Notes: generated from the sequence alone by a model not told the origin. A DNA stretch of 64,000 bases from 55-13 sp037190145 (GCA_037190145.1 JBBCJU010000006.1:1-64000), one strand, 5' to 3'. Positions 49,352 through 58,619 are shown, counted from the stretch's first letter. Program-made: numbers and translations.

Positions 49352-51625
49352 CTAGGGTGGTGGGACCTGGTTACCACGGCCCGAACCCGCTCCCCAACTT
49401 CGCTTGAGTTGCTCATAAGAGCGCTCTACTTTCTGGCGAAAGTCAGCCGGCAAACGCTCGAAGCTTGCAAAGGCCTGGTTCCCAGGCGTATTGTCCTGAA
49501 GTTGACGGGTGAAGGTCATCTCTGGGGTCAAGTGGAACTGGAATGTAATAGCTCTTTGACCGGCAATTCTGTATTGACTAAACGAAGTTTGGGGACCAAA
49601 GCTAGCAAGTTCGGGGCTCTCGGATCTTACTCGCTCAAAGGCAAGACTTTCAGCAGACATGAACTTGGTTGTTCCTTCGGTGCCGCTAGATGCTTGTGCA
49701 ATCTCCGTATTCTTCAAGTTGAAGGAAAGGTATCCATCTCTAGGCATTCCATTAGGAAGCAATAGTGTTCTTTCGTTACTAACGCCTCCAAACGCTGCGA
49801 AAATTTCGCGCGGGTTTCCTTGATTTGAGCGGTTAACCCGCGGTCCATCAAATGAATTGAAAAGCTGATCCATGACTAGCCCAATTTGGTATTGACTGAG
49901 AGTGCGCAACTGAATTTGCCCACTTTGCTGAAGCGCTTGACGTTGGGCGGTTGACATGCTTGCATAGAACTGCAGAGTTTGCCATCCTCCATTAAAGCTG
50001 AATTGGCTAAGTCCTTCTTCCGCAGCTGAGTTATTGATGATGCGCAGATAACTTTCATCAATCTCTCCGCTTCTTGGAGCTTTTCGCTGCTTACTGGCAA
50101 AATCGGCCCAAACGTCAAGGTTGATGTTGCCGCGGGCATCGGCTACTCGGAGGGTTGTTCCAAGAGCTTGACGATTTACTACTCGTGTTCTACTCTCCGA
50201 AGGTTTTTGAGGTGCGACAATCATCCACCCTTCCGAATCCACAATTCGCAATCCTCCCGAGCTTGTGGCGGTTGATAGAAAGCGAGTAGGGGTGGCATTG
50301 TCGCTTGCGGCTCGAGTCAAGGGAAGAAACGAGGTGTCAGGAAGGTAGGCCACCAAGTCTTTATTTCGGTTATCAGAGACAAAAGCAAAGGCTTCTCCTG
50401 GCGCGAAGGACAACGGGTCGTACTGCTCGGGATTTAGAAGTTTTTGACGTAGCTCTGGGCTGACCAGAATATTCTTTGTCGCCTCGCCTCCAAGCGTAAC
50501 CGCAGTCGTTGGTGATCCCTCGACCGCAATTGCGAGTGATGTTGTTCGCATGACGAGTCCGCCTTGTCCGCCTCCAGATAGCTGGTTAAGAAGCTTAGCT
50601 AACTCTTGAGCGGATTCCGATAATTTGATGGGCGACTCATTGGCAGCGGGCGCCGTTTGCCCGGTGACCGCTGATTGGTTCAGATTGGGCCCGACAAAAA
50701 ACTGTCCGGACGCAATGGTTTTTCCGTTAGGGTCGGCTACTGTAAGGGTCACGGATACGTTCGTTCTACTTCCACCGAATCCAGGTTCCTTGGTTAAAAT
50801 TGCATAGCCGATGCCTAGACGAGGATCTCCGTCTCCAATTCCTTCGCTTCCCAACCCGTTGACTGAAAATGTGCGTGTCACATTTCCTGTTGGCTGCTTG
50901 GTATTGCGTTCTCTAACATCCTTGTAGGTTTGAGTGTCTTGGATAAACTTCCTGAGAACTTGATTCGCTCCATTGGGCAAGGGTAGCTGCATTCGAGTTG
51001 GATTGAGTCCAAACACGACCCTCGATTCTGAGGTTAGGGAAGCAATCTGCGCATCTGTCATTCTGGAGAGAAGAGTGACAATAGCGCGGGCGGCTGGTGT
51101 CTGGCGACTCACGCCATCAAAGTCTCCGCTGATTCGAAAACTTCCGCCCCCTCCACTTAGTTGGCGAGATACTTCATCATCGAGTTTTTGTTGAGTATCT
51201 ACCAGCTTTTTAGCGGTTGTGGAATTAAACTCGCCAAGCTTCGAATGTTCATCAATGATCCTTTTCAGGTTAGTGCGGAATTCTGCGACCCGAGCCGCGG
51301 TTTCAATTCGTGCTTCTGCTGCTTCAAGGTTGGTACCACGGTATAGCACCCAGCCACTGCCTTCTTTTCTCCATTCGCCATTCAGTGCCGTGGCGATCTT
51401 GGCCATGGTGTCGTTAGCTGTGACATCCGTCACATTCACAAGGATCACATCATTTGCAATAGGGCCAGAGGCGACCAAGGGGACGCCAGCAACTTTTGAA
51501 AGTTCGGCAAAGACTTGCTTTGCAGGTCCGGCTGGGGCTTTAAAGTTAAACTTAGCAACGGTTTCTTGGGCATATGTGTATGTCCCAACGAGAGCGATGG
51601 CGGCAATAAGGGTGGGTCGCAGCAT
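49352..51625 (-). CDS. Large secreted protein with an STN/secretin-N domain
   Basis: A 757-aa exported protein with a signal peptide (LIAAIALVGTYTYAQ). Residues ~24-80 (VAKFNFKAPAGPAKQVFAELSKVAGVPLVASG...DTMAKIATALNGEW) match the secretin/TonB short N-terminal (STN) domain. The rest is Ser/Gln/Asn-rich and contains a long helical stretch (~90-140), and no secretin barrel signature is seen. The C-terminus is Gly/Pro-rich. The gene at 6173-7246 has a related start. A pilus- or T2SS-associated accessory role is conceivable but unproven. Confidence 0.68.
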   Translation of the reverse strand: MLRPTLIAAIALVGTYTYAQETVAKFNFKAPAGPAKQVFAELSKVAGVPLVASGPIANDVILVNVTDVTANDTMAKIATALNGEWRKEGSGWVLYRGTNLEAAEARIETAARVAEFRTNLKRIIDEHSKLGEFNSTTAKKLVDTQQKLDDEVSRQLSGGGGSFRISGDFDGVSRQTPAARAIVTLLSRMTDAQIASLTSESRVVFGLNPTRMQLPLPNGANQVLRKFIQDTQTYKDVRERNTKQPTGNVTRTFSVNGLGSEGIGDGDPRLGIGYAILTKEPGFGGSRTNVSVTLTVADPNGKTIASGQFFVGPNLNQSAVTGQTAPAANESPIKLSESAQELAKLLNQLSGGGQGGLVMRTTSLAIAVEGSPTTAVTLGGEATKNILVSPELRQKLLNPEQYDPLSFAPGEAFAFVSDNRNKDLVAYLPDTSFLPLTRAASDNATPTRFLSTATSSGGLRIVDSEGWMIVAPQKPSESRTRVVNRQALGTTLRVADARGNINLDVWADFASKQRKAPRSGEIDESYLRIINNSAAEEGLSQFSFNGGWQTLQFYASMSTAQRQALQQSGQIQLRTLSQYQIGLVMDQLFNSFDGPRVNRSNQGNPREIFAAFGGVSNERTLLLPNGMPRDGYLSFNLKNTEIAQASSGTEGTTKFMSAESLAFERVRSESPELASFGPQTSFSQYRIAGQRAITFQFHLTPEMTFTRQLQDNTPGNQAFASFERLPADFRQKVERSYEQLKRSWGAGSGRGNQVPPP

Positions 51626-51776
51626 TCTTCTTTCCTCAAGTATGCTCTAATCTACGAATACAACCGTATACAAAGTTTCCACTTTGGAACAAGTTTAGAA
51701 GCTCACGCCTCGCTGCAAAAGGAGCGGTTAACGGGATATCCGAGCATCGTTTTGCACAAAGAGGTATTAAGAGTAA

Positions 51777-52679
51777 GTGGAACTGATTGCCAACGCCGAG
51801 GAAAGACTAGACAAGTTTCTTGCGAGGATGCTGCCAGAGCATAGCCGCTCAAAACTTGCTCGAATGGTTGAAGAGGGCGCGGTCTTGGTAAGGGGGAAAG
51901 TAGAGAAATCTTCTTTCAAGCTGAGCAAAGGCATGGTCATCACGCTGGAGGACCCGGCAGATCAAGAGGCACATGACCTTACTCCTGCAGATATTCCCTT
52001 GGAAATCGTCTATGAGGATGATCATCTGCTAGTTGTGAACAAGCCTCGTGGACTTGCTGCTCATCCTGCGGCTTCCCTCAAAGAGCCCTCTTTAGTCAAC
52101 GCATTATTGGCGCGATCCCATGATCTTAGCTCGGCGGGCGGAGACTTTCGACCGGGCATCGTCCATCGATTGGACAAGGATACGACTGGGCTGATGGTTG
52201 TTGCCAAGACAGATACCGCTCACGTCCATCTGGCCAAGCAGATAGAAGGGAAGTCTGCAGAACGACGTTATTTTGCTGTGGCCGCCGGAAACGTAGAGCA
52301 AGAGAGATTCCGAATAGATGCTCCTATAGCTCGCGACAGGCGAAACCGGTTAAAGATGGCAGTGGATCCTCTTGGCAAGCCAGCAACTACTCACATCATA
52401 AGGATCGCACGTTTGGATGCGGGTTGGCTCCTGGGCGTAAGACTTGAAACCGGAAGAACTCACCAAATACGTGTTCACTTGAGTAGCTTGGCGATGCCGG
52501 TTTTAGGCGACGTAATCTATGCTCCAAAAGCGTATCAATCCGGTGCCCTTCAGCTTCATGCCGCTTATCTTTCCTTCGACCACCCACTGACCGGAAAGCG
52601 TGTTGAGTGCTTTGCGTTGCCACCAGAAGACTTCCTTGGAAGGGAACTGGCGACGCAAGATTGTCTTACAAACATGTAA
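51777..52679 (+). CDS. rluD: RluD-family pseudouridine synthase
   Basis: A 300-aa RNA-modifying enzyme. The N-terminal S4 RNA-binding domain (RLDKFLARMLPEHSRSKLARMVEEGAVLVRGKVEK) precedes the catalytic domain with IVYEDDHLLVVNKPRGLAAHP, the active-site motif GIVHRLDKDTTGLMVVAKT (catalytic Asp in HRLDKDT) and the LETGRTHQIRVHL motif. RluD-type enzymes modify 23S rRNA; members RluA-D differ in site, so the exact target is inferred. The GTG at 51777 is used. Confidence 0.9.
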   Translation: MELIANAEERLDKFLARMLPEHSRSKLARMVEEGAVLVRGKVEKSSFKLSKGMVITLEDPADQEAHDLTPADIPLEIVYEDDHLLVVNKPRGLAAHPAASLKEPSLVNALLARSHDLSSAGGDFRPGIVHRLDKDTTGLMVVAKTDTAHVHLAKQIEGKSAERRYFAVAAGNVEQERFRIDAPIARDRRNRLKMAVDPLGKPATTHIIRIARLDAGWLLGVRLETGRTHQIRVHLSSLAMPVLGDVIYAPKAYQSGALQLHAAYLSFDHPLTGKRVECFALPPEDFLGRELATQDCLTNM

Positions 52680-52697
52680 AACTAAAGGTTCAAGTTT

Positions 52698-53372
52698 ATG
52701 GGCAACATATTTTCCTTTAATTGTGGCGACGTTAAGTATCAAGGGTATCTGGCTGAGGCTAGTAATCCAGGAATTGGCGTGATTGTGTTTCAAGAGTGGT
52801 GGGGACTGGTTGATCATATTCAAGATGTCTGTGACCGATTTGCGGCGGAGGGCATCACTGCTCTGGCTCCCGACTTGTACTTTGGTGAAAAGACGACTGA
52901 ACCCACAAGAGCGGGAGAACTCATGATGGCGCTCAAGATTTCTGAAACCGCAGAGATCACAGGATGCGCTCTTCAGAAACTCATTGAACATCCAAAAGTT
53001 GTGGGTCCAAAGGTTGGAATAGTCGGATTTTGCATGGGCGGACAGCTTGCGTCGTATTGTGCCGCGCATGATGATCGAATTGGGGCAGTCGTGAATTACT
53101 ACGGTATTCACCCTAAAGTGCAGCCCTCGTATCGAGACTTATCTAGTCCGATGTTAGGCTTCTTCGCGGAGCATGATGAATACGCATCGCCGGAAGCGGT
53201 ACGAGCCTTGGATGAAGAACTAACGCTTCTTGAGAAGCCCCATGAGTTTGTGTCCTATCCCGGTACAAAACATGCCTTCTTCAATGATGATCGCCCAGAG
53301 GTTTACGATGAGGCGGCAGCGAAAGATACTTGGCGAAGAATGCTTGCCTTCTTCCGCGAGAATCTAGCTTAA
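52698..53372 (+). CDS. Dienelactone hydrolase family protein
   Basis: A 224-aa alpha/beta-hydrolase. The catalytic triad is visible: Cys in VGIVGFCMGGQLA, Asp in FFAEHDEYASPEAV and His in YPGTKHAFFND. VIVFQEWWGLVDHIQDVCDRFAAEGI with Glu and Trp is the usual DLH substrate loop. The natural substrate is unknown; relatives hydrolyse dienelactones or other lactones and esters. It starts 18 bp after the RluD-like gene and ends 6 bp before a convergent gene. Confidence 0.92.
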   Translation: MGNIFSFNCGDVKYQGYLAEASNPGIGVIVFQEWWGLVDHIQDVCDRFAAEGITALAPDLYFGEKTTEPTRAGELMMALKISETAEITGCALQKLIEHPKVVGPKVGIVGFCMGGQLASYCAAHDDRIGAVVNYYGIHPKVQPSYRDLSSPMLGFFAEHDEYASPEAVRALDEELTLLEKPHEFVSYPGTKHAFFNDDRPEVYDEAAAKDTWRRMLAFFRENLA

Positions 53373-53378
53373 GTGAAC

Positions 53379-54584
53379 TCAGTCTGACAGGACTTGATCC
53401 AAGTCTTGGATCAAGTCTTGCGCTGATTCTAATCCAACGGAAAGTCGGAATAACCCTTCTCCAGCCCATGAACGGTAGGCATTTGATTGCTCTTCCGACA
53501 ATCTAAAGGAGGAGCGCAATATGTCCTCACTGGGGATGTAGAAGATTAAGCTCTTGGTCTTTCCCAAGGACACAGCATAGGAAATGATTTTTAGCTTTTC
53601 CGCGAGCTTGGCTGCGAGTTCTACGCCCATGTCCTTTACTGAAAACGACATGAGGCCTGAATAGTTGCTCATTTGACGGGCAGCAAGCTCATGCTGTGGA
53701 TGACTAGAGGATCCAGGCCAATATACGGCACTTATCTTAGGGTGCTGGGAAAGATATTCCTCTACGGCCTGTGCATTGGATTGATGTAGGGTCATGCGTG
53801 GTGATAGAGTTTCTAGTCCTCGAAGAGTAAGCCAAGCATTGAATGGGGCCATGCCCCCGCCTAGATGAATAAGGTTGCCTCGGCGTAGCTCAGCCATGGC
53901 TGGTGAAGAGCCGATGACTGCCCCGCCGAGTGAATCTCCATGTCCTGACATGTACTTGGTGAGGGAATGGATTACATAATCTGCTCCCAAATGAAGTGGC
54001 CTTGTCGCCAAAGGGGTGGCAATGGTGGAATCGACTGATAGTTCTGCTCCAATACTCTTAGTGATCTTGGCGACTTCGGCGATATCGGTTAGCTTAAGAG
54101 TCGGATTGGCTGGAGTTTCAATGTGGATCAGTTTTGTCTCTGGCCTGATCACTTTGGCGACTGATTCAAGGTTAGAAAAATCCGCCGTACTTGTCAAAAT
54201 GCCGTACTTGGGCAGAATATCTTTTGCTAGTTCCGCGACGCCAGCATAGCAAACGTCTGGATAGATAAGGTGATCTCCCACACTGAGACGCGATAGGAAT
54301 AAGGAGGCAATGGCTGCCATGCCGCTGCCGAAGGTTACTGCCGCTTCTCCCCCTTCCAAGACTGCAAGTCGAGACTCAAGCTCACCTAGGGTTGGGTTTC
54401 CCCAGCGAGTGTAGAAACTAGGAGCCTCTTCAGACAAGTCATTCGCCGAGAAACCGATTGAACTTGGATGAGTTAGAAAGCTTGTTGATAAGTTCGGAAT
54501 GGAGGAGACTGCGCTGCCTTCAGATCTGGAGTGGTGCCCTCCATGGATAGTGAGGGTGGAAATCTCAGGTTGTAGGTCTGGCAT
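53379..54584 (-). CDS. Cys/Met metabolism PLP-dependent enzyme
   Basis: A 401-aa fold-type I PLP enzyme of the cystathionine gamma-synthase/lyase and methionine gamma-lyase family. YTRWGNPTLGELESRLAVLEGGEAAVTFGSGMAAI is the cofactor-phosphate region, IHIETPANPTLKL the substrate loop and HSLTKYMSGHGDSLGG carries the Schiff-base Lys. Its sub-function (synthase, lyase or sulfhydrylase) cannot be fixed from sequence. The last codons lie in a 27-bp palindrome shared with the convergent dienelactone hydrolase. Confidence 0.9.
   Translation of the reverse strand: MPDLQPEISTLTIHGGHHSRSEGSAVSSIPNLSTSFLTHPSSIGFSANDLSEEAPSFYTRWGNPTLGELESRLAVLEGGEAAVTFGSGMAAIASLFLSRLSVGDHLIYPDVCYAGVAELAKDILPKYGILTSTADFSNLESVAKVIRPETKLIHIETPANPTLKLTDIAEVAKITKSIGAELSVDSTIATPLATRPLHLGADYVIHSLTKYMSGHGDSLGGAVIGSSPAMAELRRGNLIHLGGGMAPFNAWLTLRGLETLSPRMTLHQSNAQAVEEYLSQHPKISAVYWPGSSSHPQHELAARQMSNYSGLMSFSVKDMGVELAAKLAEKLKIISYAVSLGKTKSLIFYIPSEDILRSSFRLSEEQSNAYRSWAGEGLFRLSVGLESAQDLIQDLDQVLSD
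53391..53417. terminator. 27-bp palindrome inside the 3' end of the PLP gene
   Basis: GACTTGATCCAAG-T-CTTGGATCAAGTC is a 13-bp inverted repeat around one base (in RNA about 10 bp with a 7-nt loop). It starts 19 bp after the dienelactone hydrolase stop and lies in the last coding triplets of the convergent gene, encoding its DLIQDLDQ. It may end or stabilise both transcripts. Confidence 0.5.
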
Positions 54585-54673
54585 GGCTTCTCTATTTTGA
54601 AGCCTGTTTACAGACTGGTTCAGATACAGTAGCCTACTTGCCTTATGCTTGGTCAGGCATAAAGCATAGTTGT

Positions 54674-55432
54674 TCAGCTGCCCACTTGCTTCGCATTCAT
54701 GGGTGGAACAAAGTCGAACTTACCAAATCCACCTTGATTCCAGTTGAGGGACAGATTCCAGGTTGTTTGGGGACCGTTCAGGTTTTGGCTTAGCCGATGA
54801 GTGTAGATCACTCCCACAAGTGGATTCATCAGCATGATAGAACGCTCTCCTCCCCCTGGGAAAGGCTGAATCATGAAGATGTTGCTTTCCTTCTTGCCGG
54901 CAGGCTGAAGATAGCTTCCTGGTAACCAATTCCGGAACCGTGGTTGAGGGCCTGAATAAACTTGGTCAGCTAGTCGACTGAACAAAAGGAGAGGACCATC
55001 GCCTGCAACTTTATCTATGAGCGAATAAAACTGTCGTGTGCGGTTTGGTCCAGCATAGTTTGTGACCGTATAGGTATTACTCTTGGGATCATAGACCAGA
55101 AACTTGGAGCCATCAGCTACGATTCGACGAAGCAAAATCTGTTTCTCCGCGACGCCTCCGCTGTACTCAGAGATGTCCAATTTCAATACATCCCTTTGAG
55201 TCAATGAATCAAAGACAACCCACCCTGAAATGGTGCCATTGCGTTGACTTAAAAACGAAGCTCGCTCATTCACATTGATGCGGAATGCCAACGACCGTTG
55301 TCTCCAGAGTCCCCAAAAGGCTTCGTTTATCTGAGAATGGGCCAGTTCCTCTGGATCTTCGAAACGAATGATTTGAGCAGGAGCCGTACAGGCCAACACT
55401 ATAAAAAGGCATGACGACGTGTAATGCTTCAT
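54674..55432 (-). CDS. Secreted LolA-like protein
   Basis: A 252-aa exported protein with a signal peptide (SSCLFIVLACTAPAQ). The mature part looks like the LolA/LolB/DUF2092 incomplete beta-barrel that shields lipid anchors: LAFRINVNERASF, GWVVFDSLTQRDVLKLDISEYS, KFLVYDPKSNTYTVTNY and VGVIYTHRLSQNLNG. LolA moves lipoproteins across the periplasm, but many such proteins are uncharacterised, so this is a fold-level call. It is divergent from thrS. Confidence 0.68.
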   Translation of the reverse strand: MKHYTSSCLFIVLACTAPAQIIRFEDPEELAHSQINEAFWGLWRQRSLAFRINVNERASFLSQRNGTISGWVVFDSLTQRDVLKLDISEYSGGVAEKQILLRRIVADGSKFLVYDPKSNTYTVTNYAGPNRTRQFYSLIDKVAGDGPLLLFSRLADQVYSGPQPRFRNWLPGSYLQPAGKKESNIFMIQPFPGGGERSIMLMNPLVGVIYTHRLSQNLNGPQTTWNLSLNWNQGGFGKFDFVPPMNAKQVGS

Positions 55433-55589
55433 TCTTACATGTGAGACGCTTGGGGAAACCGATCTTGTTCCCGAGAAACGACAGACTTAACAATTGTTTC
55501 TTGATATTAGGACTTCTCTTGTCCGTTTGGGTTTGCCTGCCATAATTTGGCTTGACAACCCAATCCCACGGTAAGGGAAGGAATACGCA

Positions 55590-57398
55590 ATGAGCGAATC
55601 TTACGAACAATCTTATCTTTATCGTCTCCGCCACTCTGCTGCCCACTTAATGGCTCAAGCTGTGACTGAGCTTTACCCCGGGGCAAAGCTCTCAATTGGT
55701 CCTCCCATTGAGAACGGCTTTTACTACGACATCGATTTCCCTGAGCCTTTGAAGGAAGAGGATCTTCCCAAGATTGAGGCGAAGATGAAGGAATTGAGCA
55801 AGCTGGATCAACGCATTGAGCGATCTGAGGTTAGTAGAGACGAAGCGAAGTCCCTCATCTTAGATGAAGCGATTCCTGGAATGGGCGAAGCCGTAGCTGA
55901 GTACAAACTTCAACTTTTGGATGCGATTCCGGCGGGTGAGACCATCAGCTTTTATAACCAGCAGCGCACGGACCGTGAAGGCAAACTGCACCGCTTTATG
56001 GATCTTTGCCGCGGCCCTCATGTAGACACCACGAAAGAGATAAAGCATTACAAGCTGATGACTCTCGCCGGTGCTTATTGGCGTGGAGACGTTAAGAATA
56101 AGCAGTTGACGCGAATCTACGGGACGGCTTTTGAGACGGCCGAAGAACTTGCGGCGCACTTGCACATGCTTGAAGAAGCGGCCAAGAGAGATCACCGAAA
56201 GTTGGGCAAGGAACTAGGTTTGTTTATGTTCAGCCCACGAGTTGGAACGGGTTTACCTCTCTGGTTGCCTAAGGGTGCGACTCTGCGGATGGTGATGACA
56301 GATTTCCTTCAGAAAGAACAGGTGAAGCGAGGTTACGACCCGGTCGTCACTCCACATATCGCGAGCATCAAGCTCTATGAGAAAAGCGGACACATCATCA
56401 ACTATCGGGACAAGATGTTCCCATTCATGGAAGATGAAGATGGTGACAAGGATACTTACATCCTTAAGCCGATGAATTGTCCGTTCCACATCGAGATTTA
56501 TCAGTCTCAGATGCGGAGCTATAGGGACCTTCCGGTTCGATACGCCGAGTTTGGAACGGTGCATCGATATGAGCAGAGCGGAGAAGTAACGGGGATTTTG
56601 CGAGCCCGTGGGTTTACTCAGGATGATGCTCACCTGTTTGTAACTCCAGATCAACTGCAGGACGAGTTTATTGGAGTTGTCGATCTAATGCAGACCGTTT
56701 TGAAGAAACTGGGTCTCAATGATTTCCGAGTCCGGGTTGGGACAAAGGATCCTTCCAGCGACAAGTATGTTGGCCACGACGATAACTGGACGGCCGCAAC
56801 AAAGGCAATCATGGATGCTTGTGACAAGTTGGGCCTTGACTACGAAGTATCTCCAGGAGACGCAGCATTTTATGGTCCAAAGCTAGACTTGATTATCAAG
56901 GATGCTTTGGGGCGTGAATGGCAGATGGGTACTGTCCAGGTGGACTACAACTTGCCGGAGCGGTTTGAATTGGAGTACACCGGAGAAGATAGTAAGCCCC
57001 ATCGTCCTGTCATGATCCACCGAGCTCCATTCGGTTCTTTAGAGAGAATGATCGGGCTTTTAACAGAGCAGTACGCAGGAGCGTTCCCCTTCTGGCTCTC
57101 GCCAGTTCAGATCACGATCTTATCCATCGCAGATCGGCACAACGATGCTGCTCATGCCCTAGCCAATCGACTGCGGGACGTCATCCATGACACTCGCAAC
57201 CTGCGTGTAACCGTTGATGATCGTCGGGAGACGCTTGGCAAAAAGATTAGAGAGGCGCAATTGGCAAAAACGCCTTACATGCTGATCTTGGGAGATAGAG
57301 GACTAGAAGAAGGAACGATCGGAGTCCGTTCGCGAGAAGAAGGCGATCTAGGCGAAATGAGTGTTGAAGGGTTCTTGGAACGCGCAAGTAAGAAATAG
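55590..57398 (+). CDS. thrS: Threonyl-tRNA synthetase without N-terminal TGS domain
   Basis: A 602-aa class II synthetase that charges tRNA-Thr. It begins only 14 residues before the editing-site H15-x3-H19 motif (RHSAAHLMAQAV), so the ~60-residue TGS/N1 domain found in most bacterial enzymes is absent. The editing domain, catalytic core (KPMNCPFHIEIYQSQMRSYRDLP, GTVHRYEQSGEVTGILRARGFTQDDAHLF, HRAPFGSLERMIGLLTEQY) and anticodon domain (~505-602) are complete. The zinc ligands Cys, His and His are in place. No TGS coding is seen upstream. A bidirectional terminator follows. Confidence 0.96.
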   Translation: MSESYEQSYLYRLRHSAAHLMAQAVTELYPGAKLSIGPPIENGFYYDIDFPEPLKEEDLPKIEAKMKELSKLDQRIERSEVSRDEAKSLILDEAIPGMGEAVAEYKLQLLDAIPAGETISFYNQQRTDREGKLHRFMDLCRGPHVDTTKEIKHYKLMTLAGAYWRGDVKNKQLTRIYGTAFETAEELAAHLHMLEEAAKRDHRKLGKELGLFMFSPRVGTGLPLWLPKGATLRMVMTDFLQKEQVKRGYDPVVTPHIASIKLYEKSGHIINYRDKMFPFMEDEDGDKDTYILKPMNCPFHIEIYQSQMRSYRDLPVRYAEFGTVHRYEQSGEVTGILRARGFTQDDAHLFVTPDQLQDEFIGVVDLMQTVLKKLGLNDFRVRVGTKDPSSDKYVGHDDNWTAATKAIMDACDKLGLDYEVSPGDAAFYGPKLDLIIKDALGREWQMGTVQVDYNLPERFELEYTGEDSKPHRPVMIHRAPFGSLERMIGLLTEQYAGAFPFWLSPVQITILSIADRHNDAAHALANRLRDVIHDTRNLRVTVDDRRETLGKKIREAQLAKTPYMLILGDRGLEEGTIGVRSREEGDLGEMSVEGFLERASKK

Positions 57399-57405
57399 GG
57401 ACACT

Positions 57406-57453
57406 AAAAAGCAGAAAGCCCGGAGATCACTCTCCGGGCTTTCTGCTTTATTT
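57406..57453. terminator. Bidirectional intrinsic terminator (19-bp stem)
   Basis: AAAGCAGAAAGCCCGGAGA (57408-57426) and its complement (57431-57449) form a 19-bp perfect stem with a TCAC loop. The plus strand continues TTTATTTC; the minus strand continues into TTTTT (complement of A 57406-57410). It serves thrS and the convergent lipoprotein gene, whose stop codon lies within the stem's right edge. Confidence 0.92.
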
Positions 57454-57618
57454 CTTGCTAGGGTCAGCTTTGGCTGGACCTGACTTAGGAGTCGTTGGCT
57501 CAGCCTTAGTGCCAGCTTTCAGTTGGCTTTCCATGCTGTCTTCTGGTGCTAGATCGGAGCCTCCATTGCAACCAAAGAGACAAGCTACTAATAAACAAGA
57601 GCTTAGGATTTTTTTCAT
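57448..57618 (-). CDS. Small lipoprotein (56 aa)
   Basis: This short gene encodes a lipoprotein signal (MKKILSSCLLVACLFGC) with the lipobox LFGC at residue 17 and a Pro/Lys/Thr-rich hydrophilic tail (GGSDLAPEDSMESQLKAG... ending SKK). Its ATG at 57616-57618 begins 1 bp after the stop of the prepilin gene, so it is translationally coupled. The tail is low complexity and resembles small linkers that follow pilin genes in this type of genome. The function is unknown. Confidence 0.75.
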   Translation of the reverse strand: MKKILSSCLLVACLFGCNGGSDLAPEDSMESQLKAGTKAEPTTPKSGPAKADPSKK

Positions 57619-57619
57619 C

Positions 57620-58558
57620 CTACTCAAGATCCCAGATGAATTTATCCTTGTCTGTTACAACACCTCTCCTTACACCCTGACCGTAGACCGAGCATCCTGC
57701 CGTTGCGTAATTGAGCGGTTTGGATTGCACGTGAGTATCAGCAAAGCCCATTATTACTTGTCCATCTTTGAGCCCACCTGCAATATTGCTAAGGTCCTTT
57801 TGATTGTAGAATGGCCACAAACCACCATACACGTTCCACGCATTTGCGTTAGTGGACCATCCACTGGCGTAGCTTTGGAGAGTTCCAGCTTCATGATATT
57901 GGCGCATAGGTTGGAGTAGCTGCTCGCTGGAATCTAGCCAACAAGGAGTTTCAATAACCCAGTTTCCGCCTCCGGTCGGGCCTCCACCGCTAACTCTATC
58001 CCAAATAGAAGATCCAAACATCAGAGTGTTTGCAACGTTTCCGACGCTAGATTCATTTGTACTCGCGGATCCGACGTATCTATCCGTCTGCCAGCGGTAA
58101 ATCCAAGGACTAAAGAAGGCGTAGTTATAGCCAATGTTGCTCCTTACAGCTAAAGCGTATGCTTTCTGTTCCGCCGTCGCTGTTGCAACTGTACATCCCA
58201 TGTACTGACACTGGTCAGCGATACGTTGAGATTCACTTTGCCATGGATCCATTGGATCAATGTTGATCTGTGTGTTTTTCATGTACGGGGCCATTTGCTG
58301 CCCCGGAACGGTATCGGGAGGGCCATACCCCCAGCCTGGGCCTCCGATGCTACCGCTGTTGGAAAGCATAAAGGCTCCGTCATAGTCTCCGGTATACATC
58401 GCAACTGCGGTTCCGGACTGCTTAAAATTACTGATGGCTTGAGTCTTCTTTGCAGCAGCTTTAGCTTGAGCAAAGACAGGGAATAGGATGGCGGCTAAAA
58501 TTGCAATAATTGCAATAACGACAAGCAACTCAATGAGCGTGAAGGCTCTTCGATTCAT
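57620..58558 (-). CDS. Prepilin-type protein with N-terminal methylation motif (DUF1559-like)
   Basis: A 312-aa protein that begins NRRAFTLIELLVVIAIIAILAAILFPVFAQAKAAAKKTQAI, the type IV prepilin cleavage/methylation motif with the Glu at +5 in FTLIE and a long hydrophobic helix. The C-terminal part (~50-312) is a large Tyr/Trp/Gly-rich globular domain. GAGG seven bases before the ATG supports the start, and a promoter is visible upstream. It could be a pilin-like or secretion-system pseudopilin; the PilB/GspE ATPase gene is 3.6 kb away. Confidence 0.9.
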   Translation of the reverse strand: MNRRAFTLIELLVVIAIIAILAAILFPVFAQAKAAAKKTQAISNFKQSGTAVAMYTGDYDGAFMLSNSGSIGGPGWGYGPPDTVPGQQMAPYMKNTQINIDPMDPWQSESQRIADQCQYMGCTVATATAEQKAYALAVRSNIGYNYAFFSPWIYRWQTDRYVGSASTNESSVGNVANTLMFGSSIWDRVSGGGPTGGGNWVIETPCWLDSSEQLLQPMRQYHEAGTLQSYASGWSTNANAWNVYGGLWPFYNQKDLSNIAGGLKDGQVIMGFADTHVQSKPLNYATAGCSVYGQGVRRGVVTDKDKFIWDLE

Positions 58559-58619
58559 TTGTTTACCTCGGCAAAAGAATACGTCTAGTAAAAAATAATT
58601 AACTAGAACTTACATTGCC

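Noticed and set aside
54640..54673. TTATGC...GCATAA repeat upstream of the Cys/Met PLP gene as a SAM riboswitch
   Set aside because: Only a 6-bp inverted repeat is present; none of the conserved cores of SAM riboswitch classes could be recognised.
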